A stretch of 64,000 nucleotides of DNA from Diospyros lotus (Eukaryota; Streptophyta; Magnoliopsida; Ericales; Ebenaceae): NCBI RefSeq assembly GCF_014633365.1, contig NW_026267104.1:186001-250000 (forward strand). The letters run 5' to 3'. Below the pieces are notes generated by a model. The model saw only the letters and a program-made list of their open reading frames with translations. It was not told the DNA's origin and ran no database searches. Within the stretch, counting starts at the first letter, position 1. Each line of letters opens with the position of its first letter. Positions 12,349 through 23,800 of the stretch are shown here, piece after piece. Both the position numbers and the translations under genes were made by a program.

Positions 12349-15300
12349 TTAGTGTATCAAAATATCGTCTTTCACATACATTCGGAATCAATAAAAACAA
12401 ATGAGTCAATTTTGAGATAACTTTGATTGAACAAAGTTGACTCTTTCTTGTTTCAATTGTTCAACTATGGTCCCATGACTAAAACTCAAGTTTTCAAAAC
12501 TTCCTGAAATCCAAATTTGAACTTTCTTTAGTGTATTTAGCGTATCAAAATGTCGTCTTTCACAATTATTAGGAATCGTGAAAAGCAAATAAGTCAATTT
12601 TGAGATATCGTTGATTGAACAAACTTGAATCTTTCTTGTTTCAAGTGTTCTACTATGGACCCTTGGCTAAAACACATGTTTTCAAAACTTCCCAAAAATC
12701 GAATTTCAACTTTCTTTATTGTATTTAGTGCATCAAAATATCGTCTTTCACATACATTCGGAATCGTCAAACACAAATGAGACAATTTTGAGATATCGTT
12801 GATTGAATAAAGTTGAGTCTTTCTTGTTTCAAGTGTTCTACTATGGACCCATGGCTAAAAGTCATGTTTTCAAAACTTCCCAAAAACCAAATTTGAACTT
12901 TCTTTAGTGTATTTAGGGTATCAAAATATCGTCTTTCACATAGGTTCGGAATCGTTAAAATCAAATGAGTCAATTTTGAGATAACTTTGATTGAACAAAG
13001 TTGACTCTTTCTTGTTTCAATTGTTCTACTATGGACCCATGACTAAAACTCAAGTTTTCAAAACTTCCCGAAATCCAAATTTGAACTTTCGTTAGTATAT
13101 TTAGCGTATCAAAATGTCGACTTTCACAATTATTAGGAATCGTGAAAAGCAAATAAGTCAATTTTGAGATATCGTTGATTGAACAAACTTGAATCTTTCT
13201 TGTTTCAAGTGTTCTACTATGGACCCATGGCTAAAACACATGTTTTCAAAACTTCCCAAAAATCGAATTTGAACTTTCTTTAGTGTATTTAGTGTATCAA
13301 AATATCGTTTTTCACATAGATTCGGAATCGTTAAAAACAAATTAGTCAATTTTGAGATAACTTTGATTGAACAAAGTTGACTCTTTCTTGTTTCAATTGT
13401 TCTACTATGGACCCATGGCTAAAACTCAAGTTTTCAAAACATCTCGAAATCCAAATTTGAACTTTCTTTAGTGTATTAAGTGTATCAAAATATCGTCTTT
13501 CACATACATTCGGAATCAATAAAAACAACTGAGTCAATTTTGAGATAACTTTGATTGAACAAAGTTGACTCTTTCTTGTTTCAATTGTTCTACTATGGAC
13601 CCATGACTAAAACTCAAGTTTTCAAAACTTCCCGAAATCCAAATTTGAACTTTCTTTAGTGTATTTAGCGTATCAAAATGTCGTCTTTCACAATTATTAG
13701 GAATCGTCAAAAGCAAATAAGTCAATTTTGAGATATCGTTGATTGAACAAACTTGGATCTTTCTTGTTTCAAGTGTTCTACTGTGGACCCATGGCTAAAA
13801 CACATGTTTTCAAAACTTCCCAAAAATTGAATTTGAACTTTCTTTAGTGTATTTAGTGTATCAAAATAATGTCTTTCACATACATTCGGAATCGTCAAAA
13901 ACAAATGAGACAATTTTGAGATATCGTTGATTGAATAAAGTTGAGTCTTTCTTGTTTCAAGTGTTCTACTATGGACCCATGGCTAAAAGTCATGTTTTCA
14001 AAACTTCCCAAAAACCAAATTTGAACTTTCTTTTGTGTATTTAGTGTATCAAAATATCGTCTTTCACATAGATTCGGAATCGTCAAAAACAAATGAGACA
14101 ATTTTGAGATATCGTTGATTGAATAAAGTTGTGTCTTTCTTGTTTCAAGTGATCTACTATGGACCCATGGCTAAAAGTCATGTTTTCAAAACTTCCAAAA
14201 AACAGAATTTGAGATTTCTTTAGTGTATTTAGTGTATCAAAATATCGTCTTTCACATAGATTCGGAATCGTGAAAAACAAATGAGTCAATTTTGAGAAAA
14301 CTTTGATTGAACAAGGTTGACTCTTTCTTGTTTCAATTGTTCTACTATGGACCCATGACAAAAACTCAAGTTTTCAAAACTTCCCGAAATACAAATTTGA
14401 ACTTTCTTTAGTGTATTTAGTGTATCAAAATATCGTCTTTCACATAGATTCGGAATCGTTAAAATCAAATGAGTCAATTTTGAGATAACTTTGATTGAAC
14501 AAAGTTGACTCTTTCTTGTTTCAAATGTTCTACTATGGACCCATGACTAAAACTCATGTTTTCAAAACTTCCCGAAATCGAAATTTGAACTTTCTTTAGT
14601 GTATTTAGCGTATCAAAATGTCGTCTTTCACAATTATTAGGAATCGTCAAAAGCAAATAAGTCAATTTTGAGATATCGTTGATTGAACAAACTTGACTCT
14701 TTCTTGTTTCAAGTGTTCTACTATGGACCATGGCTAAAACACATGTTTTCAAAACTTCCCAAAAATCGAATTTGAACTTTCTTTAGTGTATTTAGTGTAT
14801 CAAAATATCGTCTTTCACATAGATTCAGAATCGTCAAAAACAAATGAGACAATTTTGAGATATCGTTGATTGAATAAAGTTGAGTCTTTCTTGTTTCAAG
14901 TGTTCTACTATGGACCCATGGCTAAAAGTTATGTCTTCGAAACTTCCCAAAAACTGAATTTGAACTCTCTTTAATGTATTTAGTGTATCAAAATATCGTC
15001 TTTCACATAGATTCGGAATCGTTAAAAACAAATGAGTCAATTTTGAGATAACTTTGATTGAACAAAGTTGACTCTTTCTTGTTTCAATTGTTCTACTATG
15101 GACCCATGACTAGAACTCAAGTTTTAAAAACTTCCCGAAATCAAATTTGAACTTTATTTTATGTATTTAGCGTATCCAAATGTCGTCTTTCACAATTATT
15201 AGGAATCGTAAAAAGCAAATAAGTTAATTTTGAGATATCGTTGATTGAACAAACTTGACTCTTTCTTGTTTCAAGTGTTCTACTATGGACCCATGCCTGA

Positions 15301-15954
15301 AACTCAAGTTTTCAAAACTTTCGAAAATCCAAATTTGAACTTTCCTTAGTGTATTTAGCGTATCAAAATGTCGTCTTCCACAATTATTAGGAATTCTCTA
15401 AAGCAAATACGTCAATTTTGAGATATCATTGATTGAACAAAGTTGACTCTTTCTTGTTTCAATTGTTCTACTTTGGACCCATGACTAAAACTCATGTTTC
15501 CAAAACTTCCCGAAATCCAAATTTGAACTGCCTTTAGTGGATTTATCGTATCAAAATGTCATCTTTCCCAGTTATTAGGAATCGACAAAAGCAAATAAGT
15601 TAATTTTGAGATATCGTTGATTGAACAAACTTGAATCTTTCTTGTTTCAAGTGTTCTACTATGGACCCATGCCTGAAACTCAAGTTTTCAAAACTTTCCG
15701 AAATCCAAATTTGAACTTTCTTTAGTGTATTTAGTGTATCAAAATGTCGTCTTTCAAAATTATTAGGAATCGGCAAAAGCAAATAAGTCAATTTTCAGAT
15801 ATCGTTGATTGAACAAACTTGGATCTTTCTTGTTTCAAGTGTTCTACTATGAACCCATGGCTAAAACACATGTTTTCAAAACTTCCCAAAAATCGAATTT
15901 GAACTTTCTTTAGTGTATTTAGTGTATCAAAATATCGTCTTTCACATAGATGAA
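12349..15954. repeat. Satellite array block 2, ~188-bp monomer
   Basis: This is a continuation of the same satellite, about 19 monomers. A three-monomer order is clear here: an AACTCAAGTTTTC monomer, then ACACATGTTTTC, then AGTCATGTTTTC (12406, 12594 and 12767 onwards, repeated at 13534, 13722 and 13895), giving a ~564-bp higher-order unit. Towards the right it changes to the variant with CCATGCCTGAAACTCAAG (near 15290 and 15670), also seen in blocks 1 and 3. It breaks off within a monomer at about 15950, where Athila pol sequence begins. Confidence 0.96.
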
Positions 15955-17808
15955 AATGTCAGCATACCAAGGGACAACAGATGATGCACGAATAACATTC
16001 ACTTCAAACAGTTGCTTATCAGGGAAATTGTCATGAATTGGTTCATCAAATTGTGTGAGATCTTGACTTGGAATCCTTGACAAATGGTCAGCCACCACAT
16101 TTTCTACTCCCTTCTTGTCTCTGATTTCAATGTTGAACTCTTGCAGGAGTAAGATCCATCGGAGCAGACGGGGTTTTGCATCTTTCTTTGTGAACAAATA
16201 CTTCAGAGCAGCGTGATCAGTAAAAATGATCACTAGTGAACCTACGAGGTAAGATCGGAACTTGTCCAGGGCAAAGACAACTGCTAGTAACTCTTTCTCT
16301 GTAGTGGTGTAATTCTTTTGTGCCTCATTAAGAGTTTTGCTAGCATAGTATATCACATGAGGTTTCTTATCCTTCCTCTGCCCTAACACAGCTCCTACCG
16401 CGTAATCACTAGCATCGCACATAAGTTCAAACGGGAGGGACCAATCAGGGGACTGAATGATAGGTGCTGAAATGAGTGCATCTTTCAATTTATCAAAAGC
16501 ATTTTGACAGGCAGGACTCCATTCAAACGGAACATCTTGAGACAACAAATGGCACAAGGGTCTTGTTATGGTGCTAAAGGAAGCAATGAATCTCCTATAA
16601 AACCCTGCATGTCCCAAAAAACTTCTGATGTCTTTCACATTCCTAGGGATGGGGAGTTTTTGAATTGTTTCAATTTTTGATCTGTCTACCTCCATCCCCC
16701 TAGATGAAACGATGTGCCCCAAGACTATGCCCTGTTTCACCATGAAGTGACATTTTTCCCAATTGAGTATCAGATTTGTTTCCTCACATCTTGCTAAAAC
16801 CTTTTTCAAATTCTCCAAACAGGCCTCAAAGTTACTTCCATAAACAGAAAAGTCATCCATAAATACTTCAACAATCTGCTCAACCATTTCACTGAAAATG
16901 CTCATCATACACCTTTGAAAGGTGGCTGGAGCATTGCATAACCCAAATGGCATGCGCCTGTATGCAAATGTCCCAAATGGACATGTGAAAGTTGTCTTCT
17001 CTTGATCTTCTAGTGCAATTTCTATCTGATTGTACCCTGAGTACCCATCTAAGAAACAATAGTAGGCTTGGCCTGCTATTCTCTCCAGAACTTGATCCAA
17101 GAAAGGCAAAGGAAAATGATCTTTCCTTGTCACAGAATTGAGCTTTCTATAATCAATGCACATACGCCATCCTGTCTGGATGCGTGTGGGAATCAGTTCA
17201 TTGTTCTCATTTTTTACAACAGTGACTCCAGACTTTTTGGGTACTACTTGTGTTGGACTTACCCACTTAGAATCAGAGATTGGGTAAATTATTCCAGCAT
17301 CCAATAGCTTCAGCACTTCTTTTCTGACAACTTCTTTCATGTTGGGATTTAATCTCCTTTGCATTTGCCTAACTGGTTTTGCTCCTTCTTCCAAGAATAT
17401 CTTATGAGTACAGATCAAAGGGCTAATACCTTGCAAATCTGAAATGGTCCATCCTAATGACTTCCTGTGTGCTTTTAGAACTTTTATCAGTTGTTGCTCT
17501 TGCTGAGGTGTCAAACTTGAAGAGATCACTACTGGGAATGCTTCCCCTTCTCCTAGAAAGACATACTTCAAATCACTGGGCAATGGCTTTCTCTCAGGCG
17601 TGGACTGATGGCTATCAGGAGCCATGAGCTTACTGTCCAAGTTCCTTAATGGCTCTAAACCAGGCATCCATGTAGGCTTCTCACTTTCTTTGCTTATGAC
17701 TTCCATTTCTTTTATTTCTTCAAAATCTTGACTTCCTTCTTTGGGTCTTCTCATGAACTCTTCAAAATAGTCATTGGTCAGTGTTTGGATCAAGTCTACC
17801 TCCTCCAC
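15955..17808 (-). pseudogene. pol: Athila pol, 5' part only (truncated copy)
   Basis: This is the second, partial copy of the pol ORF. It encodes the linker, the whole reverse transcriptase and RNase H, and ends in the linker before integrase, after a Val-Val-Pro-Trp-Tyr-Ala-Asp-Ile motif. It then runs into satellite DNA, which adds about ten meaningless codons before a stop at 15919. Compared with the full copy at 24130-27267 it lacks one Lys codon near residue 392 (3-bp deletion near 16630). It also differs at two positions I could see: Lys for Gln in the RNase H region and Lys for Glu after it. The frame is otherwise open. Without integrase it cannot support transposition. Confidence 0.92.
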
Positions 17809-17902
17809 TTCACTCTCAGTGTCCTGATGTTTGGCTACCCGAATTTATCAGGAGATGCTTCTTCTTTCTCTTTTTTTTTTCTTTTTGTTTTTGCCTCAAT
17901 CT

Positions 17903-17919
17903 CCCCGGCAACGGCGCCA
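17903..17919 (-). other. Primer-binding site of the left Athila unit
   Basis: On the minus strand this reads TGGCGCCGTTGCCGGGG, the tRNA-Asp-complementary PBS characteristic of Athila/Tat elements. It lies a few bases inside the end of the LTR, fixing element orientation as minus. The identical site of the full unit is at 27362-27378. Confidence 0.9.
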
Positions 17920-17924
17920 AAATT

Positions 17925-20028
17925 TGACTGCACTCTCACCCTGCATTTAAAACACAAAACAAAACACAATAAAAATTTTATATTTTTTTTTATTTATTTA
18001 GGCGAGAGGTTTATACTCGTCAGTGTACGAGTGCAGTTGTAGTCCAAATTTAAATTTATACTTTCTGGATAAGTCCAGGTCGTCCACTGAGAGATTTATT
18101 TATGGCAAAAGAAAAAGAATGTCACACACACACACACGCATTTAGAGGATGGATAACATGATTTTTTATGATTTTTTTTAGATAACAAATACTAGAAAAT
18201 AAAACAAGACAGAAGTTGAAATAAATACTGAACGTGAGAATATGAAATTGGATAGTACTTGAGTTAAGACAATTTCAGTGCCAACCCGTTGATTCCCAAA
18301 TTTAAGCATAAAAGATTAGCAACATTAATTTAATTTCAGATATGAGGGTTTGTTATTAAATGCAATTAAAGATAATGATAGCTCTAGTTTCAGCAATCCC
18401 CATACATGATATGCGGGATTCTAAGTTAAGAAACTACCATAAATTCAATTACAATTAATACACAAAACAACTAAATTAATCATCCGGGTTTGGGTATGAT
18501 AGCGTTTCCAGTTCTAGTAACTCTCATGCATGACATGAAAGCTCTAAGTTAGGCTTACGCTCCAATCCAAACCTAGTGATTTTTCAATAATCAAAACACA
18601 CTCATATTGAAGTTTAAACTAATGTTACTCATTTAAAGCGTAACTTTATTTGGGAATCATTAGCGTTGGACACTGTCCTTGCCTTAACCCAAGATTAGAT
18701 TTAGCTACTCATCTCCATTAAATTAATTGACAGGAATTTAAATGACATAATTTAAATAACAGAATTTAAATGACAGAATTTAAATGACAGGAATTAAAAT
18801 AGAAGAAACTAACCGGCCATTTAGGCGGTAGATAATTAAAATACAAGAATTAAAATTGCAAGAATTTAAAGGCATAAACTAACCGTCCATTTAGGCGGTG
18901 AACAATTAAAATACAAGAATAAAAATTACAGAAATTTAAAGGCATAAACTAACCGTCCATTTAGGCGGTGAATAATAAAGTAATAATAAATGACATAAGA
19001 ATTTAAAAGAAGAAAGAAATGAAGGTAGTAAGATCACAAGAGAAAATACTAAAGAAAATGAGAGAGAACAAAAGCAATTCTCAAAGAGAGAATTCTAAGG
19101 AAATAACTAAACTTTGATTCAAGAATAATAATCACACTTACAAATGCAATCAAGTGAGCTATTTATAGGCCACAAGATGCAATACAAACCACACAATTTC
19201 AATTATTCAATTAGACATAATTATATCTAATGGGCACTCACACACTTAAAGTTAAATGGATTTTAGCTATAATACACACCTAATATTAAATGGATTTTAG
19301 CTAAAATACATACCTAATAAAGCACTCATAAAGTTAAATGGATTTTAGCTATAATATCCACCTAATAGTTAAATGGATTTTAGCTAAAAAACATACCTAA
19401 TAAAGCTCTCACATAAAAAATAAAAATAGATTTCTATAAATTGGTTTTTTAATCTTTATTAGGATTAAAAATAATCCTTGGGCCTTCTCCAAATAATATC
19501 TTCCATGGGTTGCTCAAATTGGGCCTTAATTCTTCATGGGCTTGAATTCTTCATGGATTTGAATTTTTCATGGGCTTGATTTCTTCATGGATTTGATGTC
19601 TTCATGGACTTTAAATCTTCATGGGTTGATTTCTTCATGGGTTTGATTTCTTCATGGATTTGATGTCTTCATGGACTTTAAATCTTCATGGGCTTGAATT
19701 CTTCATGCCTAAAAAAAAAATAATTTAATGTTATTAATAAATTATATATTATATATATGTATTACACATGGCACACATATATATATATTAGATTATATTA
19801 TATATATATATTACATGCATGCATATAATGATGTATATGTATTATATATAATTTTATATATTATTATTATTATTATTAAATTTTACTTTAAAATTTCATT
19901 TCATTCATTTTTCAATTTAAACTTGCATATAACCATAAAATATATATTAATATCTAATTTAAACCATTTTTAAGATCAAAAGAAGGGTATAATTATAACA
20001 AAATTTTTACAAAATTAACCACTAATCA
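17925..20028 (-). mobile_element. Athila LTR (left copy, 3' LTR of the full unit)
   Basis: Plus-strand edges are TGACTGCACTC and CACTAATCA, giving TG...CA ends and a length of ~2.1 kb. It is followed on the right by the C6 tract that is the polypurine tract in sense. The left edge is uncertain by about four bases (17925 or 17929). Inside are three AACTAACCG(T/G)CCATTTAGGCGG repeats (18810-18970), an AAATGGATTTTAGCTA repeat group (19255-19400), and many TTCTTCATGGGCTTGA-like repeats (19530-19710). It is nearly identical to 27384-29488, so the two units are recent or homogenised. Confidence 0.85.
19159..19167 (-). promoter_or_regulatory. TATA box in Athila LTR
   Basis: On the minus strand the sequence is CCTATAAATAGCTC, a strong plant TATA box. 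It would place transcription start ~30 bp further left, splitting the LTR into ~0.9 kb U3 and ~1.2 kb R/U5. The right LTR has the same box at 28619-28627. Confidence 0.6.
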
Positions 20029-20040
20029 TACCCCCCAACT
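20029..20040 (-). other. Polypurine tract next to the Athila LTR
   Basis: In sense this reads AGTTGGGGGGTA immediately before the TGATTAGTGG start of the LTR, the expected position for plus-strand priming. The right partial unit has the same tract at 29489-29500. Two more copies of the same motif occur internally at about 21523 and 23806. Confidence 0.75.
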
Positions 20041-21522
20041 TAAACATTGCTAGTCCCTTAGCAATCAGACTATACACATGCCAAGTTTTAATAACTGTAT
20101 GAATGTAAAAATTTCAAATTTGAAATCGAAATGCATAAAATTGAATAAATAATTTAGCATTCTAAATCAGATTTTTGGTTAAAGATCATACAATCTCAGG
20201 AATAGCAATTAGGATGACCAACACACAGACTTACTCTCTTGAAGTTTTGACTCAAATCTCACTATGGATTTTCCCTCCAATAAAAAGGATTTCTCAGGTG
20301 TACACACAAGGGGGTGCACCGTTATAAGAGTAAATGCAGAACAAGTTCAAAACTCAGTGTCATCCCAAATACAAGGAACGTATTTTCATGAAAGAACAAG
20401 GAAATTGATATAGCTTCATGATTGGAATAATGCTCTAGATGAGTAACTTCTGAATTTAAACATGATTCCCTACTCCAAACTCGAATTCTGAGATCACATG
20501 ATTTATAGCATAAAATGGGACCAGACTGGGTTGTAATGGGGCTATGAGGTTAATACGGGTTGTCAAAGAAAAGGTAGATTATGGAAAGTGTGTGTGCCGG
20601 GATTTTTTTTTTTTTTTTTTTTTAAGCAGTTATGCTGAATAGCTAAGAGAAGTTGCCCCATTTTTTTTCACTTTTTTTTTTTCTTTCTTTTTTTTTCTCT
20701 CTTTTTTTTTTTTTTTCTCTCTTTTTCTCTTTTTCTTTCTCTTTAAATATGAAAATAGATAGACAGATTAATTCCCAAAAACACACCAGGTTGGTCAAAA
20801 TTCATATTGTTTTGGGTAAAACGAAGGTAGCGAAGAAAGTTGTACTACAAATGGCTCAAAAGGGCTACCAAAGGAGGTTAATTTAAAGAAAGAAAAAGGT
20901 TTAATAAGCTCAAAATGAAAGAAATTGATCCCCCTATCATGCTTCTACAAAACGATGATACTCAGTCATCTAATTCAGAGTTTGAAACCAGTCAAACTTA
21001 TCCGTTATCATACTAGACATTCAATGCGAATTGATGTTTTGAAGCCATTGAAAAGATAAGATAAACAATAAAGCATATTTAGAGTAAGTGTTATTTCACT
21101 CAGAATTAACGGTTATTAGGCTCAAACACTCACTTGGGTAATAGTCTCCACTTTTGTTGAGAGATCATACAGTGTACTAATCAGCTAATTACTGTTACCT
21201 TTGACTTTATGACCGATAACTAATTTTTAAATTTTGAATCCCCGATGAATGCAAATTACTTATTCTAATGCATATACGTTTTCAAATAAGAAATCAATGC
21301 ATTCATGTTTTGTATTGCAAACTTAACCGGCTATCAGTGCATAACTTCAAGCTTTAGGAATAGCATTATTTAAAACACATAATTTTTTTTTTTTATTATT
21401 ATTATTTTTTATTTTTTTAATAAGAGCAGATAAAGATAATCAAAATCACACAATACTACAAACTAGCAATAGCAAACTCACAGTTAAATATGAACCAGAT
21501 AATTCATAATTAGACCTTACAC
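20041..21522. other. Athila 3' internal region, no gene seen
   Basis: This AT-rich stretch between the cargo genes and the PPT holds long poly-T and CT-rich runs (about 20599-20745 and 21390-21420). I find no coding sequence on either strand. The segment 20041-20193 is the part also present at the right edge of the concatemer (29501-29653). Confidence 0.6.
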
Positions 21523-21545
21523 CCCCCAACTTGAATTGCAGTAAT
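21523..21545 (-). other. Second PPT-like tract, downstream of LOG
   Basis: Plus-strand CCTTACACCCCCCAACTTG closely matches the tract at 23801-23822 and contains the same C6AACTT core as the true PPT at 20029. It bounds the cargo genes on their 3' side. Confidence 0.5.
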
Positions 21546-21697
21546 AAACTAGGGTTGTTAGGAATACCTGTAACTCCACAAGTCCATAGATTTGCTGTGA
21601 ACTGCTAAAACTTAAACAACAAATGAGCATACCATATATATATATATTTATATTTTCACACCAAAATAAAAATTCCATGCAAGTCATAAGATAAAAA

Positions 21698-21772
21698 AAA
21701 TGCGTCTCAAGAGTACAAAAAGTACTCCTTACTCAGCCATCTTATCAAAGACTTTGCCTAACAACATTCCAC

Positions 21773-21814
<42 letters not shown>

Positions 21815-21902
21815 ACACAACCAAGAAAAATCCTGCAAGTTGTTCAATACTTAAAATGCGTCTCAAGAGTACAAAAAGTACTCCTTACTCAGCCATCTTA
21901 AT
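21698..21902 (-). repeat. Two degenerate fragments of the cysteine-rich gene
   Basis: AATGCGTCTCAAGAGTACAA followed by AAAGTACTCCTTACTCAGCC occurs at about 21698-21745 and again at 21855-21902. Both resemble 22889-22945, inside the cysteine-rich ORF, where the two halves are separated by ~18 additional bases. The copies carry the same internal deletion and an in-frame stop, so they share one origin and were then duplicated around a T30 tract (21776-21810). They are probably remnants of a 3' copy of that gene. Confidence 0.7.
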
Positions 21903-21914
21903 AAAGAGCATTTC

Positions 21915-22574
21915 TCACAGTGATAAATCTAAATTAATCGGACCCCTTTGGCGCTTGTTACTAATTGCCTTAGACCAGTCTATCCAAGGCTCATAAGGAT
22001 CGTGCTGTGGAACATAAGTGTGTAATTTTTCTAGCAGCTCATCAATGGTGGATGCGGAAATGAGAATCTTTCTTGCTGAAAGAGAAATGAACTTTTGATC
22101 CACAGCCTGATCAAGAAAAGAGAGCAACCCATCAAAAAAATGGTTAACATTTAAAAGTCCAATGGGTTTGGTATGGAGATTACTCTTGGCCCAGGAGATT
22201 ATACAAAACATTTCTTCAAGTGTTCCAAAACCTCCTGGTAAAGCAATGAAGGCGTCTGACTGATAAATCTTACAAGCCATACGCTCAGACATAGAAGTCG
22301 TTTCTATAAGTTGACCGCGTGTAATCCTAGAAATATGTGGTTCAGCTAAAGGGAATGGCATTACACCTACCACAGATGAATTTCCAAGATGTACAGCTTG
22401 TGAAACATAACCATTCAATCCACGACTTCCCCCTCCATATACCAAATTAATTTTTTTCTCTCCTAATTTTTTACCTAGTTCGCTTGCTGCAAGTGCGTAA
22501 CAAATATCACTCCCAAGTTGAGAGCCACAAAGTACACATATGGTTTTGATTCGACGAACTAACTGACCTTCCAT
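21915..22574 (-). CDS. LOG-like: LOG-family cytokinin riboside 5'-monophosphate phosphoribohydrolase carried by the retrotransposon
   Basis: The product is 219 aa, starts at a true ATG and has no stops or introns. LOG enzymes release active cytokinin bases from their riboside 5'-monophosphates. The Rossmann-like fold is evident: ICVLCGS at 12-18, VYGGGSRGLNG at 45-55, then the catalytic block with Arg98 and the LOG signature PGGFGTLEE at 113-121, followed by KPIGLLNV. Length is normal for plant LOGs. It is divergent around the substrate loop: the usual Met-His-Gln-Arg-Lys reads Met-Ser-Glu-Arg-Met (95-99), and the usual Gly-Leu-Met-Gly reads GLNG. It has a basic C-terminal tail. Plant LOG genes normally contain introns, so an intronless copy inside an LTR element suggests capture through RNA. 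It lies in sense with pol, 167 bp after the cysteine-rich ORF. Activity is not proven. Confidence 0.9.
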   Translation of the reverse strand: MEGQLVRRIKTICVLCGSQLGSDICYALAASELGKKLGEKKINLVYGGGSRGLNGYVSQAVHLGNSSVVGVMPFPLAEPHISRITRGQLIETTSMSERMACKIYQSDAFIALPGGFGTLEEMFCIISWAKSNLHTKPIGLLNVNHFFDGLLSFLDQAVDQKFISLSARKILISASTIDELLEKLHTYVPQHDPYEPWIDWSKAISNKRQRGPINLDLSL

Positions 22575-22741
22575 GTTTGTTCCTTTTGTATGCCCTGGAA
22601 AGAGATTTAGCGATCAAAAGTAGCTATACAACAATTCAACAAGAAATAAATACAAACAAAAATCATGCGTATGTATAAGTAGTTGTGATTGTGGCTCACA
22701 TCTTCCTCTGGTTTTACGTCCAGAAACGGCTTAAACACTTT

Positions 22742-23230
22742 CTATGAAGCGGGGATAAGCTTCCCATCCAATTTTCTTATAGATTGGCAAACAGGGTCGT
22801 TTTTAGTCAGATTCCCAAGACTATAGCGTTGGTGGTCACTTCTGAACTGGGTCCATAAAGCAAGAAGTTCTCTTTGCACTATTCCACATGGATGCGTCTC
22901 AAGAGTCAATCGGATATCATCCAAAGACTCCTTACTCAGTCCATCCTTTATGAAACTAATTTTATCTTCTCGATTTATGGACGTAAACCCCACAGATTTG
23001 CATCGTGTGTTACAGGTCCATCGAGCACATTTGTAACAACCATTCACTCTTTTCGCTCTTCTTTTCTTCGAAAAACTACTCTTCCCTAAACCTGGAAAGT
23101 GCTTAAAACTCGGTGAAGTTTCACCAGCTAATCGAACTTTTGCTTCGATCAGCCAACGAATATCTTCAGGAATGTTATTATGCATCAACAGCCTAAGTCT
23201 TTCACACCTAGCAGCATAAATCTTTTTCAA
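22742..23230 (-). CDS. Small basic cysteine-rich protein, possible virus-type CRP, function unproven
   Basis: The frame is open for 162 codons from a TTG at 23230; the first ATG is codon 16 (23183-23185), giving 147 aa and the more likely start. The frame also stays open upstream into a poly-A run. Visible features are an N-terminal helix-like part with Ile-Pro-Glu-Asp-Ile, a basic patch SSFSKKRRAKR (51-61), a compact knuckle Cys65-x2-Cys68-x4-Cys73-x3-Cys77, and a following Phe-Ile-x-x-Gly. A basic patch directly before a Cys knuckle in a protein of this size is the layout of the cysteine-rich nucleic-acid-binding proteins of carlavirus-like plant RNA viruses, several of which suppress RNA silencing. 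The spacing of the last two cysteines differs from that family, so the resemblance is suggestive only. It is not a retroviral nucleocapsid knuckle (CCHC). It lies between pol and LOG in the same orientation. Confidence 0.6.
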   Translation of the reverse strand: MKKIYAARCERLRLLMHNNIPEDIRWLIEAKVRLAGETSPSFKHFPGLGKSSFSKKRRAKRVNGCYKCARWTCNTRCKSVGFTSINREDKISFIKDGLSKESLDDIRLTLETHPCGIVQRELLALWTQFRSDHQRYSLGNLTKNDPVCQSIRKLDGKLIPAS

Positions 23231-23800
23231 ATCATTCTGTGGGAGAGATGGATAGTATTTGTGAATTTTTGAGAGATAAAAATCCTTTTTTTTTTTTTTT
23301 TTTTAAATAACTATACTGAAAAGAAAGTAAAGAACTATAAACTTTGCAAAAGGGATGAGAGTACCTGATCGGAGGATAACACAAAGGAGAGAAGATTGAG
23401 CTCAAGAAGGGTGACTTGCCTCATACAGATATGGAGTCTCTTATAGAGCAACGGTCATCACTATTCTACACTCGAGTCGAGACATGTCACAATTACAGGG
23501 TCAGGCTTGGCGTCTCTTTTTCAACGCTTGGTGCCTCATTTTTCAACATTTGGCAGTGTGCCTTATCCTTTATAGGGCAGTGTGATTGCACTGCCCAAGA
23601 AAAGATAGCTACCACCAGCGTCAATTCTGTCTCTCTCAATTCAAATTTTTTTTTTTTTTTTTTTTTAATTTTTTTTTTTTTTTTTGGTAAATTTTTTTTT
23701 TTTTTTTTTTTAGTAGGGGCCCAATAAAATCATATATATCACACAAGACAATATTATCAAGTCAATCAAAATTATTTCACTAATAAATCAATAAGTACAC
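23231..23800. other. Spacer between PPT-like tract and the cysteine-rich gene
   Basis: The stretch holds a T22 run (23287-23304) and two longer poly-T blocks (23647-23711). On the minus strand CTTTACTTTCTTTTCAG (near 23320) resembles a 3' splice site ahead of the cysteine-rich ORF. No gene seen. Confidence 0.5.

Noticed and set aside
22742..23230. Cysteine-rich ORF considered as Athila env or gag nucleocapsid
   Set aside because: No transmembrane segment or signal peptide as in env-like proteins, and the knuckle is not CCHC.
23320..23365. Possible small intron upstream of the cysteine-rich ORF
   Set aside because: The only nearby donor would give an intron of ~50 bp, too short for plants; the acceptor-like tract alone is not enough.
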